Below, one piece after another: positions 34,531 to 51,420 of a stretch of DNA of 64,000 nt. This DNA comes from PALSA-270 sp963770915. GTDB taxonomy: Bacteria; Acidobacteriota; Terriglobia; Terriglobales; Acidobacteriaceae. Location: NCBI GenBank assembly GCA_963770915.1, contig CAVYRG010000001.1, positions 2,356,001 to 2,420,000 on the forward strand, given 5' to 3'. Each line of letters begins with the position of its first letter. Positions within the stretch are counted from its first letter, which is position 1. Below the pieces are notes generated by a model. That model did not search any database. It worked only from the letters and a program-made list of their open reading frames with translations, and was not told the origin of the DNA. Position numbers and translations under genes: made by a program.

Positions 34531-35025
34531 TCAATCCGTTCCTGTCTTTAGATGCAGTCCAATGTCTTCCCGCTCGTCATTATCGATGTGAACTTTGACC
34601 CCCTGATCCAGCCGTAACTTCCTGTCCCCTAGATACTTAAAGCCCTTCAAATCTGCGGTGACAACATAATCAGATGGGCCGGGAGGCACGCGGAGGGCGA
34701 ACTCGCCATTGTGATCAGAGTAGAGCTCCCAGTGAGGCTTCTTTTGATCGGCGCGGCGAATCTCGACCCGTACGCCATACAACGGGCGGTCGTCGGGGCC
34801 CCAAACGGTGCCATAGATCAGAGCGTAGGGCTTCTCAGCCTGTCTGTCCCGTGGCGCCGCGGCGCCGGGAAGCGCGGTGGCCGGGTTGAGAGTTAGCACT
34901 GGCGGCAGCAGAAACAACGGCAGGACCCTGGCGCTCCAACGGAGCAGGTTTGGCTTAGTGTAGACCGCGTTCGCCCTTGTCCTAGGAATAATCACCGTCC
35001 TCGGTTTCCTCATCGTCGGCATCAT
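34531..35025 (-). CDS. Exported carboxypeptidase-regulatory-like domain protein
   Basis: A hydrophobic leader (RVLPLFLLPPVLTL) precedes a single beta-sandwich domain (IYGTVWGPDDRPLYGVRVEI; SDHNGEFALRVPPGPSDYVV). The start is uncertain: the ATG at 35025 overlaps the LysW-like gene by 44 bases, whereas a GTG at 34989 would cut the overlap to 8. No clear SD supports either. It is paralogous in layout to the gene at 34125-34487. Confidence 0.7.
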   Translation of the reverse strand: MMPTMRKPRTVIIPRTRANAVYTKPNLLRWSARVLPLFLLPPVLTLNPATALPGAAAPRDRQAEKPYALIYGTVWGPDDRPLYGVRVEIRRADQKKPHWELYSDHNGEFALRVPPGPSDYVVTADLKGFKYLGDRKLRLDQGVKVHIDNDEREDIGLHLKTGTD

Positions 35026-35179
35026 CGACGATGGTCTCTTCGACCGGCTTCAGTTCCAGTGGACTGACGGTGACGATCTCAAAATCGGTGCCACATTCCG
35101 GACAGGAGACGATTTCGCCCTCGTCGACCTCGTCTTCCTCGAAGTCAAGATTGGTTTCGCATTCAGGACAATAGACCAT
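34982..35179 (-). CDS. LysW-like zinc-ribbon protein lacking the carrier tail
   Basis: A 65-residue protein; GGAGG sits 6 bases before the ATG at 35179. Two CPEC motifs (YCPECETNLDF; VSCPECGTDFEIV) and EVDEGEIV closely follow LysW/ArgW, the amino-group carrier of lysine and arginine synthesis. LysW ends in EDWGE, whose terminal Glu carries the intermediate; this protein ends in an acidic DADDEETEDGDYS tail. It is therefore probably not an amino-group carrier. No LysX/Z/Y/J genes are adjacent. Confidence 0.75.
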   Translation of the reverse strand: MVYCPECETNLDFEEDEVDEGEIVSCPECGTDFEIVTVSPLELKPVEETIVDDADDEETEDGDYS

Positions 35180-35517
35180 GATTGCCTCCGTTGGCCGGGA
35201 ACCAGGCCTCCTAAAAAGCCTGCTGATAATATTTAGATTCTTCCGGGGGCTGCGGTCAAGGGCTTGCCCCAATTGCGAGCTAGTCAAATATTAGTACGAA
35301 ATTGGGGATGCGGGGCCCGAAAGCGGTTGAGATGTGGAGGATGGGTGAAGTGAGAATGCGTTTGGGGCCTGGCATGTTGAGTGCAACTATGCTTTGGCTT
35401 TCCCAAAAGGGCCATGGCAGCCTGCCAGTTACGCCGGTGCCGGCACGTTAGGGCACCGCAGCTTCCACTTCCCGCTTAAACTGGTAGGATAAGAGCAATT
35501 CCTAACCGCAGGGCCTT
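35180..35517. other. Intergenic region, divergent promoters expected
   Basis: 338 bp between the divergent LysW-like and rhomboid-like genes. No gene, RNA or clear terminator seen. Confidence 0.5.
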
Positions 35518-36345
35518 ATGGCTAGAAACGTCTCCTTCGAGATGGGATTCCCGCCCTTCAAGGGTGCGGTGCGCCAGATCATCCTGGGCAGCCTGGCGAT
35601 TTATGTCGTCATTCTGCTGCTGGTGTCGTTTGCGCCGGCTGTCGGGCAAGCAGTGCTCGCGGTGGGCGCACTGGATCCGGAGCATGTTCGGCATGGCGCG
35701 CTGTGGCAGTTCGCCACCTACGCCTTCATGTACTTGGATCCCCTGGATTTTGTGTTGTCGCTGCTGGGGATCTACTTTCTCGGCTATGCCGTGGAAGAGC
35801 GGATCGGTTTCGGCGGTTTCTACGCTCTGTTCTTCGGCAGCGTCATCCTTTCCGGCGCCGCTGGATTCGCGCTCTCCCTCACGCACGTGGTGGCGCAAGG
35901 GTCGGCTTGGGGATCGGGCGCGGCGGCCAACGCTATTCTGATGGTTTTCTACCTCTTCAACCGCAGCGCGCCCATCATGCTGTTTCCCATCCCGATTCAA
36001 ATTCCGGTGAAGTGGATTGTGCTGTTCATCGCCGCCATTGAAGCCGCTTATTTGCTGCTCAGCCACTTTGCGCTCCTCTATTGCGTTCTCCTGCTCGGCC
36101 TGGGAGCAGGCTACGTGTGGTACGTGGCGTTCCTGAATCGCCGCACCTTTGCCGGAGTCTCCGAGCGTTTCTACGGGATGCGCAACGGCTATTACCGCTG
36201 GAAGCGCCGAAGAGCCGCGCGCAAGTTCGAGGTTTATATGCGCAAGCATGACCGGACTGTCACCTTCGACGAGCACGGCAACTACATTCCGCCGGAAGAC
36301 TCGGATAAGAAAAATGGTGGATCGAAGTCCGGCTGGGTGAATTAG
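35518..36345 (+). CDS. Rhomboid-like integral membrane protein, catalytic residues imperfect
   Basis: A 275-residue protein with about six hydrophobic helices, then a basic cytoplasmic tail (RWKRRRAARKFEVYMRKHD). Layout and the AWGSGAAANAIL helix resemble rhomboid proteases, and LLSHFALL resembles the last catalytic helix. The usual GxSG is not exact (WGSG), and the catalytic His of the family motif SHFAHLGG is Leu here. It may be a proteolytically inactive rhomboid relative that binds membrane clients. The fold is likely; activity is doubtful. Confidence 0.65.
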   Translation: MARNVSFEMGFPPFKGAVRQIILGSLAIYVVILLLVSFAPAVGQAVLAVGALDPEHVRHGALWQFATYAFMYLDPLDFVLSLLGIYFLGYAVEERIGFGGFYALFFGSVILSGAAGFALSLTHVVAQGSAWGSGAAANAILMVFYLFNRSAPIMLFPIPIQIPVKWIVLFIAAIEAAYLLLSHFALLYCVLLLGLGAGYVWYVAFLNRRTFAGVSERFYGMRNGYYRWKRRRAARKFEVYMRKHDRTVTFDEHGNYIPPEDSDKKNGGSKSGWVN

Positions 36346-36357
36346 AAGACAATTTCT

Positions 36358-36392
36358 TAGCCACGAAGGACACGAAGGTTCACAAAGAAAAA
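36358..36392. repeat. CACGAAGGACACGAAGG word repeat
   Basis: TAGCCACGAAGGACACGAAGG then TTCACAAAG, tandem degenerate words just after a stop codon. A weak inverted relative lies near 36408-36440. Confidence 0.45.
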
Positions 36393-36443
36393 GCCCACGG
36401 AGTCTGCCTTCATGGGTCTTCGCGCCCGTTGTGTTCAGTGAAT

Positions 36444-37106
36444 TTAGGCAAATAGTTTGCGAAATGCCGCGAGAACCGTTGGCGGCAGATCTTCCCGACG
36501 CGATTTTCCTCTGAATCCCAGGTCGTGGCCGGCGCTGTTCACTGGCAATAAGACTGTCTTCGCGGGGATCAACTGCAAGGCCGACCGCATTTCTTCCATC
36601 GACCCAAATGGATCGTGCGTCCCATGAACAAATAACGCCGGAGTGCGCAGACTGGCGAAGTGCTGCGTGCGGAGTTGTTCCGCTCTGCCTGGCGGATGCA
36701 GCGGATAGGAAAACAAGAGCAGGCCTGATGCCCGATCAGGCTCTTCCGCAGCCAGCATGGTCGCCTGGCGGCCGCCGTAGGAGTGACCGCCAAGAAATAT
36801 GCAACTCGACGCGAACTTCTGTAGAGCCTCTACAGCCCGCTTCAACCCTTCGCGATCCCGCTTTGCGTCTGCGGGCCCAGGAGGCCCAAAAGGACGCTTC
36901 TGCCGAAAAGGAAGATCGCAACGCAGCACCGCGAAGCCCGCGCCGGCAAAAGCCTCCGCAATAGCTATCAGCAAAGCTGCGCGGCAATTTCCGCCCGCGC
37001 CGTGCGCGAGGACAAGGCCGTCGCCTGTCGGCTCATCCGGATGATGGAGGAAGCCGCGCACCGGTGGATCGACCGATGAGTCGGCGAATGGTTCGGGTGG
37101 ATGCAT
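36444..37106 (-). CDS. Alpha/beta hydrolase, Tex30/KAN family
   Basis: A soluble hydrolase of about 220 residues. The start at 37106 begins MHPPEPF. Seen: LVLAHGAGGNCRAALL (oxyanion region), GGHSYGGRQATMLA with the nucleophile Ser in GxSxG, VHGTHDPFG with the acid Asp, and NSAGHDLGF with the His. It resembles the small Tex30-like (COG3571) group. Substrate unknown. The SD is poor at this ATG. The pyruvate kinase gene ends 10 bp upstream, so the two may be co-transcribed. Confidence 0.82.
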   Translation of the reverse strand: MHPPEPFADSSVDPPVRGFLHHPDEPTGDGLVLAHGAGGNCRAALLIAIAEAFAGAGFAVLRCDLPFRQKRPFGPPGPADAKRDREGLKRAVEALQKFASSCIFLGGHSYGGRQATMLAAEEPDRASGLLLFSYPLHPPGRAEQLRTQHFASLRTPALFVHGTHDPFGSMEEMRSALQLIPAKTVLLPVNSAGHDLGFRGKSRREDLPPTVLAAFRKLFA

Positions 37107-37116
37107 CTCCCGAGAC

Positions 37117-38619
37117 TCACTTTCTCTCTTTCCGCGAGGCCTTCTGCACGACGTGCAAGCGCATAAAGTTCGTCGAGCCGGAGGACATTCGCGTGCCCGC
37201 CACCACGCCCAGAACGTCACCCGCCTTCACTCGGCCGTCGCGCAGCAGTTCCGATTCCGCGGCGCGCACCATATCTTCCGCGCTGCGCGCGAGACTTCGC
37301 TGCACCGGGTGCACGCCCCAGAAAAGATTCATCCGGTTGCACACCGGCGCAACCCAACTAAACGCATAAATCTGGGCTTTGGGGCGGTACTTAGAAATCA
37401 GGCGAGCGGTAGTGCCGGTTTCCGTGAACACGGCAATGGCCCCCATATGCAAGTCCTGCGCCGCGTGCGCCACCGATTCGCAAATCGTTTCCGCAATGGA
37501 AAGCCGATGATGGCTGCGGCGGCGCTCACCGAATTCCCCCATGCTGCTTTCCGCCTCGACCACGATCCGCGCCATCATAGCGACCGCCTCGCGGGGATAT
37601 CGTCCGCTGGCCGTCTCCGCCGAAAGCATTACCGCGTCGCTGCCGTCGAAAATCGCATTGGCGACGTCGCTGGCTTCGGCTCGCGTGGGGCGCGGGTTTT
37701 CCACCATCGACTCGAGCATCTGCGTTGCTGTAATCACGGGCTTACGCCACTCGCTCGCCTTGTGGATCACGTGCTTCTGAATCACCGGAACCTTTTCCGG
37801 AGGGACTTCAACCCCCAGGTCCCCGCGCGCCACCATCACGCCATCCGAAACCTCAAGGATATCGTCCAGTTGCTCGAGCGCCTGCGGCTTTTCCAGCTTG
37901 GCGATCACAGGAACGTCACTGCCGTGAGCGTGAATAATCCGCTTGACCTGCCGCACATCATCGGCGGATCGCACAAAAGAAAGCGCAACCATGTCGACGC
38001 CCTGCTCCAGGCCAAACGTCAAGTCCATGCGATCCTTCAGGGTGAGCGCTGGAATGGAAAGAGCGACGCCGGGCAGATTGATGCCCTGATGCTCGCCCAA
38101 CGTGCCGCCGTTCACCACCTCGCACTCGACGTCGCTGCCGCGCACCCTCAGCACTCGCAATTCAATCAGTCCGTCGGAAAGCAGAACCCGCGCCCCGGGG
38201 CGGACCTCGCGCGCCATACCTTTAAAGGTGGTAGAGATCAGCGCCGCAGTCCCTGGGATGTCGCGCGGGGTGAGCGTCACCGGCGCTCCGGATTTGAGAG
38301 TCACTGGAGTGTGGTGCAGCAGATGGCCGGTGCGAATCTTAGGCCCCTGCAAATCCTGCAGAATGCAAATCGTTCGACCCACCTTGGCGGCCACGTCGCG
38401 CAGACGGTTAATATTGCGTGCATGCTCGGCATGGGTGCCGTGTGAAAAATTCAGGCGAGCAACGTCCATCCCCAGGCGCATCAAGTCGAGAAGCGCAGCC
38501 TCGTCCTCGCACGACGGCCCAATAGTGCAGATGATTTTGGCGCGCCGGCCAGCCGCGGCAGGCGGAGGCTGCGGCGTAGGTTTGTCTCCTTTGGCGCGGC
38601 TGGTCTTGCCTTGTTTCAA
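37117..38619 (-). CDS. pyk: Pyruvate kinase
   Basis: Final glycolytic step, phosphoenolpyruvate to pyruvate with ATP formation. The 500 residues show KIICTIGPSCED, MDVARLNFSHGTHAEH, DLQGPKIRTG, the catalytic VIAKLEKPQALEQLDDIL and MVARGDLGVEVPPEKVP, KPVITATQMLESM and SDAVMLSAETASGRYP. An N-terminal basic and Pro-rich extension of about 25 residues precedes the barrel. The C-terminal allosteric domain is present. Confidence 0.97.
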   Translation of the reverse strand: MKQGKTSRAKGDKPTPQPPPAAAGRRAKIICTIGPSCEDEAALLDLMRLGMDVARLNFSHGTHAEHARNINRLRDVAAKVGRTICILQDLQGPKIRTGHLLHHTPVTLKSGAPVTLTPRDIPGTAALISTTFKGMAREVRPGARVLLSDGLIELRVLRVRGSDVECEVVNGGTLGEHQGINLPGVALSIPALTLKDRMDLTFGLEQGVDMVALSFVRSADDVRQVKRIIHAHGSDVPVIAKLEKPQALEQLDDILEVSDGVMVARGDLGVEVPPEKVPVIQKHVIHKASEWRKPVITATQMLESMVENPRPTRAEASDVANAIFDGSDAVMLSAETASGRYPREAVAMMARIVVEAESSMGEFGERRRSHHRLSIAETICESVAHAAQDLHMGAIAVFTETGTTARLISKYRPKAQIYAFSWVAPVCNRMNLFWGVHPVQRSLARSAEDMVRAAESELLRDGRVKAGDVLGVVAGTRMSSGSTNFMRLHVVQKASRKERK

Positions 38620-38723
38620 CGGCGCTCCGTGGATGCTCGAGGAGGAAGGAACTATTCTACCCGCTCTGGGCCTCCGGCAAGAGGCGACGGCTGGAAGCGA
38701 GTGAGATGGAATCCCGAATTGGC

Positions 38724-39701
38724 CTACCGCACCGGCGTGCCGCTGCTTTGACAGGTGTCTGCGCTATCGGAGGAACGGACCACCCCAGTCTGATCGGCGC
38801 AAAATGTGCGGCGGCCGTAACTGTCGCCGATGGGCGTGGCAGTCAGACGGAAACCGAGCGCCGGTGTGCGGCCGCATCCCGAGAGCGAAAAGAGATACCC
38901 CTGATGCTTGCCGCTGGCCAGACCGCTGCTGATGAGCATGGCCTGATGCTCGTTGGGCTCGCCGCCGCCGAAGCCATCGAGATCGGAAAGTGTGCACGTG
39001 TAGCCCGCGTCAGGATAGGTCGCCGCGTAGGTAATCTCGGCCGTCACAATGGTGCGCACAGACGCCAAAGCGTTGGTATCGCTCCCGAAACTGCTGCTGG
39101 CGCTTTGCCCCTCGCGCTGAGCGGGAAACTGCGGACTGGAGGAGGCCGCTGCTGCGCGCGTCTTCATGCCATCGGAAATGCTCTTCAAAAGATCGGGGTC
39201 GGCCAGAGGCAGCCGGATGGTGATGGCAATCTCATTCAACGTCCAAATGCCCGACTCTCTTTTCATCGAGAAGACCATACGGGGCATGAACGGAGTTTTC
39301 TGCGGCTGCTGGTCTTTGTAAGTTTGGAAGGAAAGTTCGATGTCGTCCTGATCGCCTCGCAGGGAGTCGCGTTCGACGACAGTTTCAACTTTCTGCCCGG
39401 TTCTGGGGTCTTCGGTCGCGAGCATAACCGGTCCGGTCTCAAAGGTCTGAAAACTCTTTCCTTGCGCTTGAAGTTGCGCGGCGAGCAAGGAGTACTGGTG
39501 CAGGATGGACAGCGCCCCCGATTTTTCCAGGGTGGCACGGGTGGCCTCGGGTAGATGCTTAGCGAAGGTCCCTGGCTCCTTGCTGAAAAACATCTCCATC
39601 AAGGCTTGCCGGGCGGTTTGCGGTTGCTGAGGTGCGCTCTGCGCGCACAGGCCAGTGCTGCACAGAATGAGAGAGAGGACGGCGGCCGCAAGTTTTTGCA
39701 T
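38724..39701 (-). CDS. Exported protein with pilin-like C-terminal region
   Basis: The ATG at 39701 has AGGAG about 7 bases upstream. The 325-residue product has a signal peptide ending at GLCAQ and a helical middle domain without recognised family. The C-terminal about 120 residues (VRTIVTAEITYAATYPDAGYTCTLSDL, LASGKHQGYLFSLSGC) resemble the globular part of type IV pilin-like proteins common in Acidobacteriota. No N-terminal pilin methylation motif is present, so it is a secreted relative rather than a pilin. Role unknown. Confidence 0.65.
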   Translation of the reverse strand: MQKLAAAVLSLILCSTGLCAQSAPQQPQTARQALMEMFFSKEPGTFAKHLPEATRATLEKSGALSILHQYSLLAAQLQAQGKSFQTFETGPVMLATEDPRTGQKVETVVERDSLRGDQDDIELSFQTYKDQQPQKTPFMPRMVFSMKRESGIWTLNEIAITIRLPLADPDLLKSISDGMKTRAAAASSSPQFPAQREGQSASSSFGSDTNALASVRTIVTAEITYAATYPDAGYTCTLSDLDGFGGGEPNEHQAMLISSGLASGKHQGYLFSLSGCGRTPALGFRLTATPIGDSYGRRTFCADQTGVVRSSDSADTCQSSGTPVR

Positions 39702-39784
39702 GAAGATCTCCTGCCCGAGCCGCCTCATCTTGGCATTAGCGTGAGGAATACACCAGTTACCCAGGTAAGGGAGGGCAGGGACGG

Positions 39785-40747
39785 TTAGCTTTTGGAAGAG
39801 GAAACACCCATCTCGATCAATTCCCGGCCCAGCCGGGTGCGCGGGAACAGCATGGCGTTGAATTCCGCGCCGACCAGGATGATCAAAGAGATCATGTACA
39901 TCCAGACCAGCAGGGCGATCGCCGCTCCCAACGAGCCGTAGAGGATGCTGTAATCCGCGTAGCGCTGCAAATACCAGCTGAACGCCAAAGTGGCCATGAT
40001 CCACAAGGCGGTCGCCAGGCTGGCGCCGGGGAGAACGCTGGGCCAGGGTTGGGTGCGCGGCACGGCGTTGTGGTAAATCAGCCCGATCACCGCGATGCTG
40101 GTGAGCACGGCGATGATCCAGCGTGCCGCCGCCCACATGAGCAGAACGTACAGGCCAAATTCACGGTTCATGTGGAACAAGATCGCGGTCTCGATGCGAC
40201 TGCCGAAGGCGACCAGCACGGTGGCAAAGGTCAGGGGAATGCCCGCCATGATTACCAGCGCGATCGCAATGAACCGTTCCTTGACCAGCCCCCAGATCTT
40301 TGGCAACTGGTAGGCGTTCCGGAATCCTTCCATCCACGAGACCATGACGCCGGAAGCCAGCCACACCGTCAGCAGGGAAGTGGTAAACAGCAGCCCGACC
40401 GAGCGCTGGGTTGTGCCCCGCAGATAAGCCAAGGCGGTGGCGCTGCCTGCGGGTAGAATCCGACCCACCGCGGAAGAAATCTGGTGCAGATAGACTTGCG
40501 TGCCCTGCGAGGAGGCGAGCGACGCTCCCACCACCAGCAGAGCGGGGAAAAACGTAAGAATCGCCGAGTAGGCGGACGCCTTGGCAATGGCGAACGCGTC
40601 ATGCTGGAAGGCGCGCCAGAAAGCCAACCGTAACAGCTTGAAAAAGCGCAGGATCAACACCGATAGGGTATTGTGCGCGGGCATCGTGCGCAACTGCGAA
40701 CCGCCGCCACGTGCCTGGTCCTTCACTCGCTGGGCGTTAGCGTGCAT
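39785..40747 (-). CDS. YihY/BrkB-family inner membrane protein
   Basis: About 320 residues with six predicted helices. Family marks are AKASAYSAILTFFPALLVVG near the start, LLTVWLASGVMVSWMEGFRNAY, and the final YSILYGSLGAAIALLVWMYMISLIILVGAEFNAML. These proteins were once misannotated as RNase BN; their transport or envelope role is unclear. The start at 40747 has only a weak SD. It lies just downstream of the rpoC terminator and is probably independent. Confidence 0.88.
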   Translation of the reverse strand: MHANAQRVKDQARGGGSQLRTMPAHNTLSVLILRFFKLLRLAFWRAFQHDAFAIAKASAYSAILTFFPALLVVGASLASSQGTQVYLHQISSAVGRILPAGSATALAYLRGTTQRSVGLLFTTSLLTVWLASGVMVSWMEGFRNAYQLPKIWGLVKERFIAIALVIMAGIPLTFATVLVAFGSRIETAILFHMNREFGLYVLLMWAAARWIIAVLTSIAVIGLIYHNAVPRTQPWPSVLPGASLATALWIMATLAFSWYLQRYADYSILYGSLGAAIALLVWMYMISLIILVGAEFNAMLFPRTRLGRELIEMGVSSSKS

Positions 40748-40777
40748 AGGATTATCGAATCGGGCGACGGGCGTCCT

Positions 40778-40808
40778 AAAAACATAAGGGGCGGATCGCT
40801 CCGCCCCT
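40778..40808 (-). terminator. Intrinsic terminator of the rpoBC transcript
   Basis: On the minus strand GGGGCGGA-GCGA-TCCGCCCC forms a strong stem and is followed by TTATGTTTTT. It starts 15 bp after the rpoC stop. Confidence 0.88.
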
Positions 40809-40822
40809 GGTGAATTCCACAA

Positions 40823-45010
<4,188 letters not shown>

Positions 45011-45060
45011 GGCGATCCTCCACTTCCTGCGGCTCTAACGTGTCCGCCGACGGCCCTCAA

Positions 45061-45212
45061 CTTCAGTTCTCAGTTCCCGGTTCTCAGTGAAAACCGTTTG
45101 AACTTCCTCGCTGCTGCGGCCTGAGAGCCTAAGCCGCAGCTAGCTAATCTTTAATTCTGTTAACAACTCCCCGATGCAGCTCTCGCCTGAGAACTGAGAA
45201 CGGGAACCGCTC
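45061..45212. repeat. CAGTTCTCAGTTCCC word repeat and inverted partner between rpoB and rpoC
   Basis: 45061-45090 has tandem degenerate CAGTTCTCAGTTCCCGGTTC words. 45186-45212 is the inverted counterpart (CCTGAGAACTGAGAACGGGA). Together they could close a hairpin over most of the rpoB-rpoC gap. Confidence 0.6.
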
Positions 45213-45213
45213 T

Positions 45214-49689
<4,476 letters not shown>

Positions 49690-50150
49690 TCGGAATAACT
49701 CCCAACTTTCAGCGCAGCCTGGGGCTGCGATCAAACCGCAAATTGTGGGGCGGGCGGGTGCCCGCGGTACTTAGTGCTGCCTGTGGCCGGCAAAGACACA
49801 GATACGCCCGCAGGGACGCAACTCCCCGCAGGCGCCGATGTGAGCGCTGAGCGTCAGTTGAATTGTATGTTTCCGCGCCAGTCTTTGAGGCCTGTTCCCG
49901 TCCCGCCGTCGTGCGGAACAAGTTCGCCAAACTCTTACAGCGGCTCCGCTTCCCCGGGTCCTTAATGGAGTGGACAGCCGCCCTGAACCCCGGCGAAGCC
50001 GGAAGCGGTGTTTATGTAGATGCTAACACCCTTCTCCCGGATTCACCAGAGCCAAATTCCCGTTGTCCGAAAAACCTGTGTGGAAACTGGGTCTGGTTCT
50101 AGTAAGTCTGACCCCCTTCGGACGGGGCAAGCCCCGTTCCCACACGACCC
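49690..50150. other. rplL-rpoB intergenic region
   Basis: About 460 bp without a supportable gene. ACGGGGCAAGCCCCGT at 50112-50127 is a short GC palindrome without a U-tract. In many bacteria this gap holds an attenuator or RNase III site; nothing here proves one. Confidence 0.45.
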
Positions 50151-50534
50151 CTATTTCACTTCGACCGTAGCCCCGGCATCGGTGAACTTCTTCTTGATGG
50201 TCTCCGCTTCCTCCTTGGAGACACCCTCCTTCACCGTTTTGGGCGCGCCATCCACCAGATCCTTGGCTTCCTTCAAGCCCAGGCTGGTGACTTCGCGTAC
50301 GGCCTTGATAACGTTGATCTTATTCGCGCCCACAGCGGTGAGCACGACGGCAAATTCCGTCTTCTCCTCGACTGGAGCCGCGCCGGCTGCCGCTCCGCCG
50401 CCCGCGGCAACCATAACCGGTGCTGCCGCTGCCGCCGAGACGCCCAAACGGGTTTCAAGTTTCTTGACCAGTTCCGCCGCTTCGAGCAGCGATAAGCCCA
50501 CGATTGATTCTTCCAACTGCGCCAGATCCGCCAT
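50151..50534 (-). CDS. rplL: 50S ribosomal protein L7/L12
   Basis: A 127-residue stalk protein. N-terminal dimerisation segment (MADLAQLEESIVGLSLLEAAELVKK in part), Ala/Gly-rich hinge at about residues 36-55, and the C-terminal domain with KINVIKAVREVTSLGLKEAK, which contacts translational GTPases. Usual size. It follows rplJ in the minus-strand operon; GAGAA-type SD. Confidence 0.98.
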   Translation of the reverse strand: MADLAQLEESIVGLSLLEAAELVKKLETRLGVSAAAAAPVMVAAGGGAAAGAAPVEEKTEFAVVLTAVGANKINVIKAVREVTSLGLKEAKDLVDGAPKTVKEGVSKEEAETIKKKFTDAGATVEVK

Positions 50535-50680
50535 TTCCAGTTCTCCAGTCTTGTTTTGATTTCGCTATCGGCGGCCAAAGTTTCCAGTGCGATCAGTTTC
50601 CACCCTCGCCGCGCCAGACAACGCCGCGAAACGGAACCGCGCAACCCTCGACCAACCAACGGCCAAACTCTTTGCGTTTT

Positions 50681-50743
50681 CCTGTGCTCCCTGTGTTCTC
50701 TGTGGTAAACCGTCGTTGCAAAGAGGACACAGAGAGGCACAGG
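50681..50743. repeat. CTGTGTTCTCTGTGG words with inverted partner between rplL and rplJ
   Basis: 50681-50705 (CCTGTGCTCCCTGTGTTCTC then TGTGG) pairs with 50721-50743 (AAGAGGACACAGAGAGGCAC then AGG) as an imperfect hairpin. Confidence 0.6.
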
Positions 50744-50750
50744 CCAAACC

Positions 50751-51284
50751 CTATGCTTCTTTAAACTTTTTCTGTTCCACTCCCTGGCCCACGACCACCG
50801 CCAGATTACGGCCGACCGCGTTCACCGCCGTCGCCAGGCGCTGCGCCGGCGCGTTCAGCAGGAACAGCAGCTTCGAGTAAATCTCTTCCTTCGACGGCAT
50901 GGTGGCCAACGCCTCGATCTCCTTGATCGAGATCACGCGGCCTTCGACCACGCCGGATTTGAAGGTAAACTCCGGGTTGTCCTTGGCGTACTTCGCCAGC
51001 GCCTTGGCCAGGGCCACGGGATCGCCCGTCGTGTAGGCAATCGAAGTGACACCCGAAAGCCCCTTCAGCGCCTCTTCAGCCTTGGTGCCCTTCGAAGCCC
51101 GCTCGGCCAGAGTGTTCTTGACCACGCGGTACTTCGCGCCCGAGCCGCGCAGCGTCTTGCGCAACTCGTAGTCTTTGGCCACCGTAAGCTTGCTGTAGGT
51201 CGAAACGATCAGGCTGGAGACGCTTTTCAGCTCCTGCCCCAGCTCTTCCACCTGCTCAATCTTCTTCGCTCTCGTAACCGCCAT
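50751..51284 (-). CDS. rplJ: 50S ribosomal protein L10
   Basis: A 177-residue stalk base protein. The ATG at 51284 begins MAVTRAKKIEQVEEL; GGGA lies upstream. Conserved YRVVKNTLAERA and FTFKSGVVEGRVIS. It binds 23S rRNA and L7/L12 dimers and usually represses its own operon through a leader RNA; the 136-bp gap upstream would be the place for such a leader. Confidence 0.97.
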   Translation of the reverse strand: MAVTRAKKIEQVEELGQELKSVSSLIVSTYSKLTVAKDYELRKTLRGSGAKYRVVKNTLAERASKGTKAEEALKGLSGVTSIAYTTGDPVALAKALAKYAKDNPEFTFKSGVVEGRVISIKEIEALATMPSKEEIYSKLLFLLNAPAQRLATAVNAVGRNLAVVVGQGVEQKKFKEA

Positions 51285-51350
51285 GATCCCGTCCCTTTCA
51301 GATACTGCGGGGATTCTCTGCCCCGCGGGCAATTTGCGAATTTTGCAATT

Positions 51351-51415
51351 GCGTAATTTGGTAATTGAGAACCGGGTTCAAATTACCAAATTCCAAAATT
51401 TCCCCATTACCAAAT
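51351..51415. repeat. AATTTGGTAATTG inverted repeat between rplJ and rplA
   Basis: GCGTAATTTGGTAATTG pairs with CAAATTACCAAATT across a short AGAACC-GGGTT loop. Further CCAAAATTTCC and CATTACCAAAT words follow. It is strikingly AT-rich against GC-rich surroundings. Confidence 0.65.
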
Positions 51416-51420
51416 CGCCC

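Noticed and set aside
34982..35179. True LysW amino-group carrier
   Set aside because: It lacks the C-terminal EDWGE and any pathway neighbours, so it was kept as LysW-like only.
50112..50127. Intrinsic terminator after rplL
   Set aside because: ACGGGGCAAGCCCCGT forms a stem but has no U-tract on either strand, and a similar GC motif occurs elsewhere.
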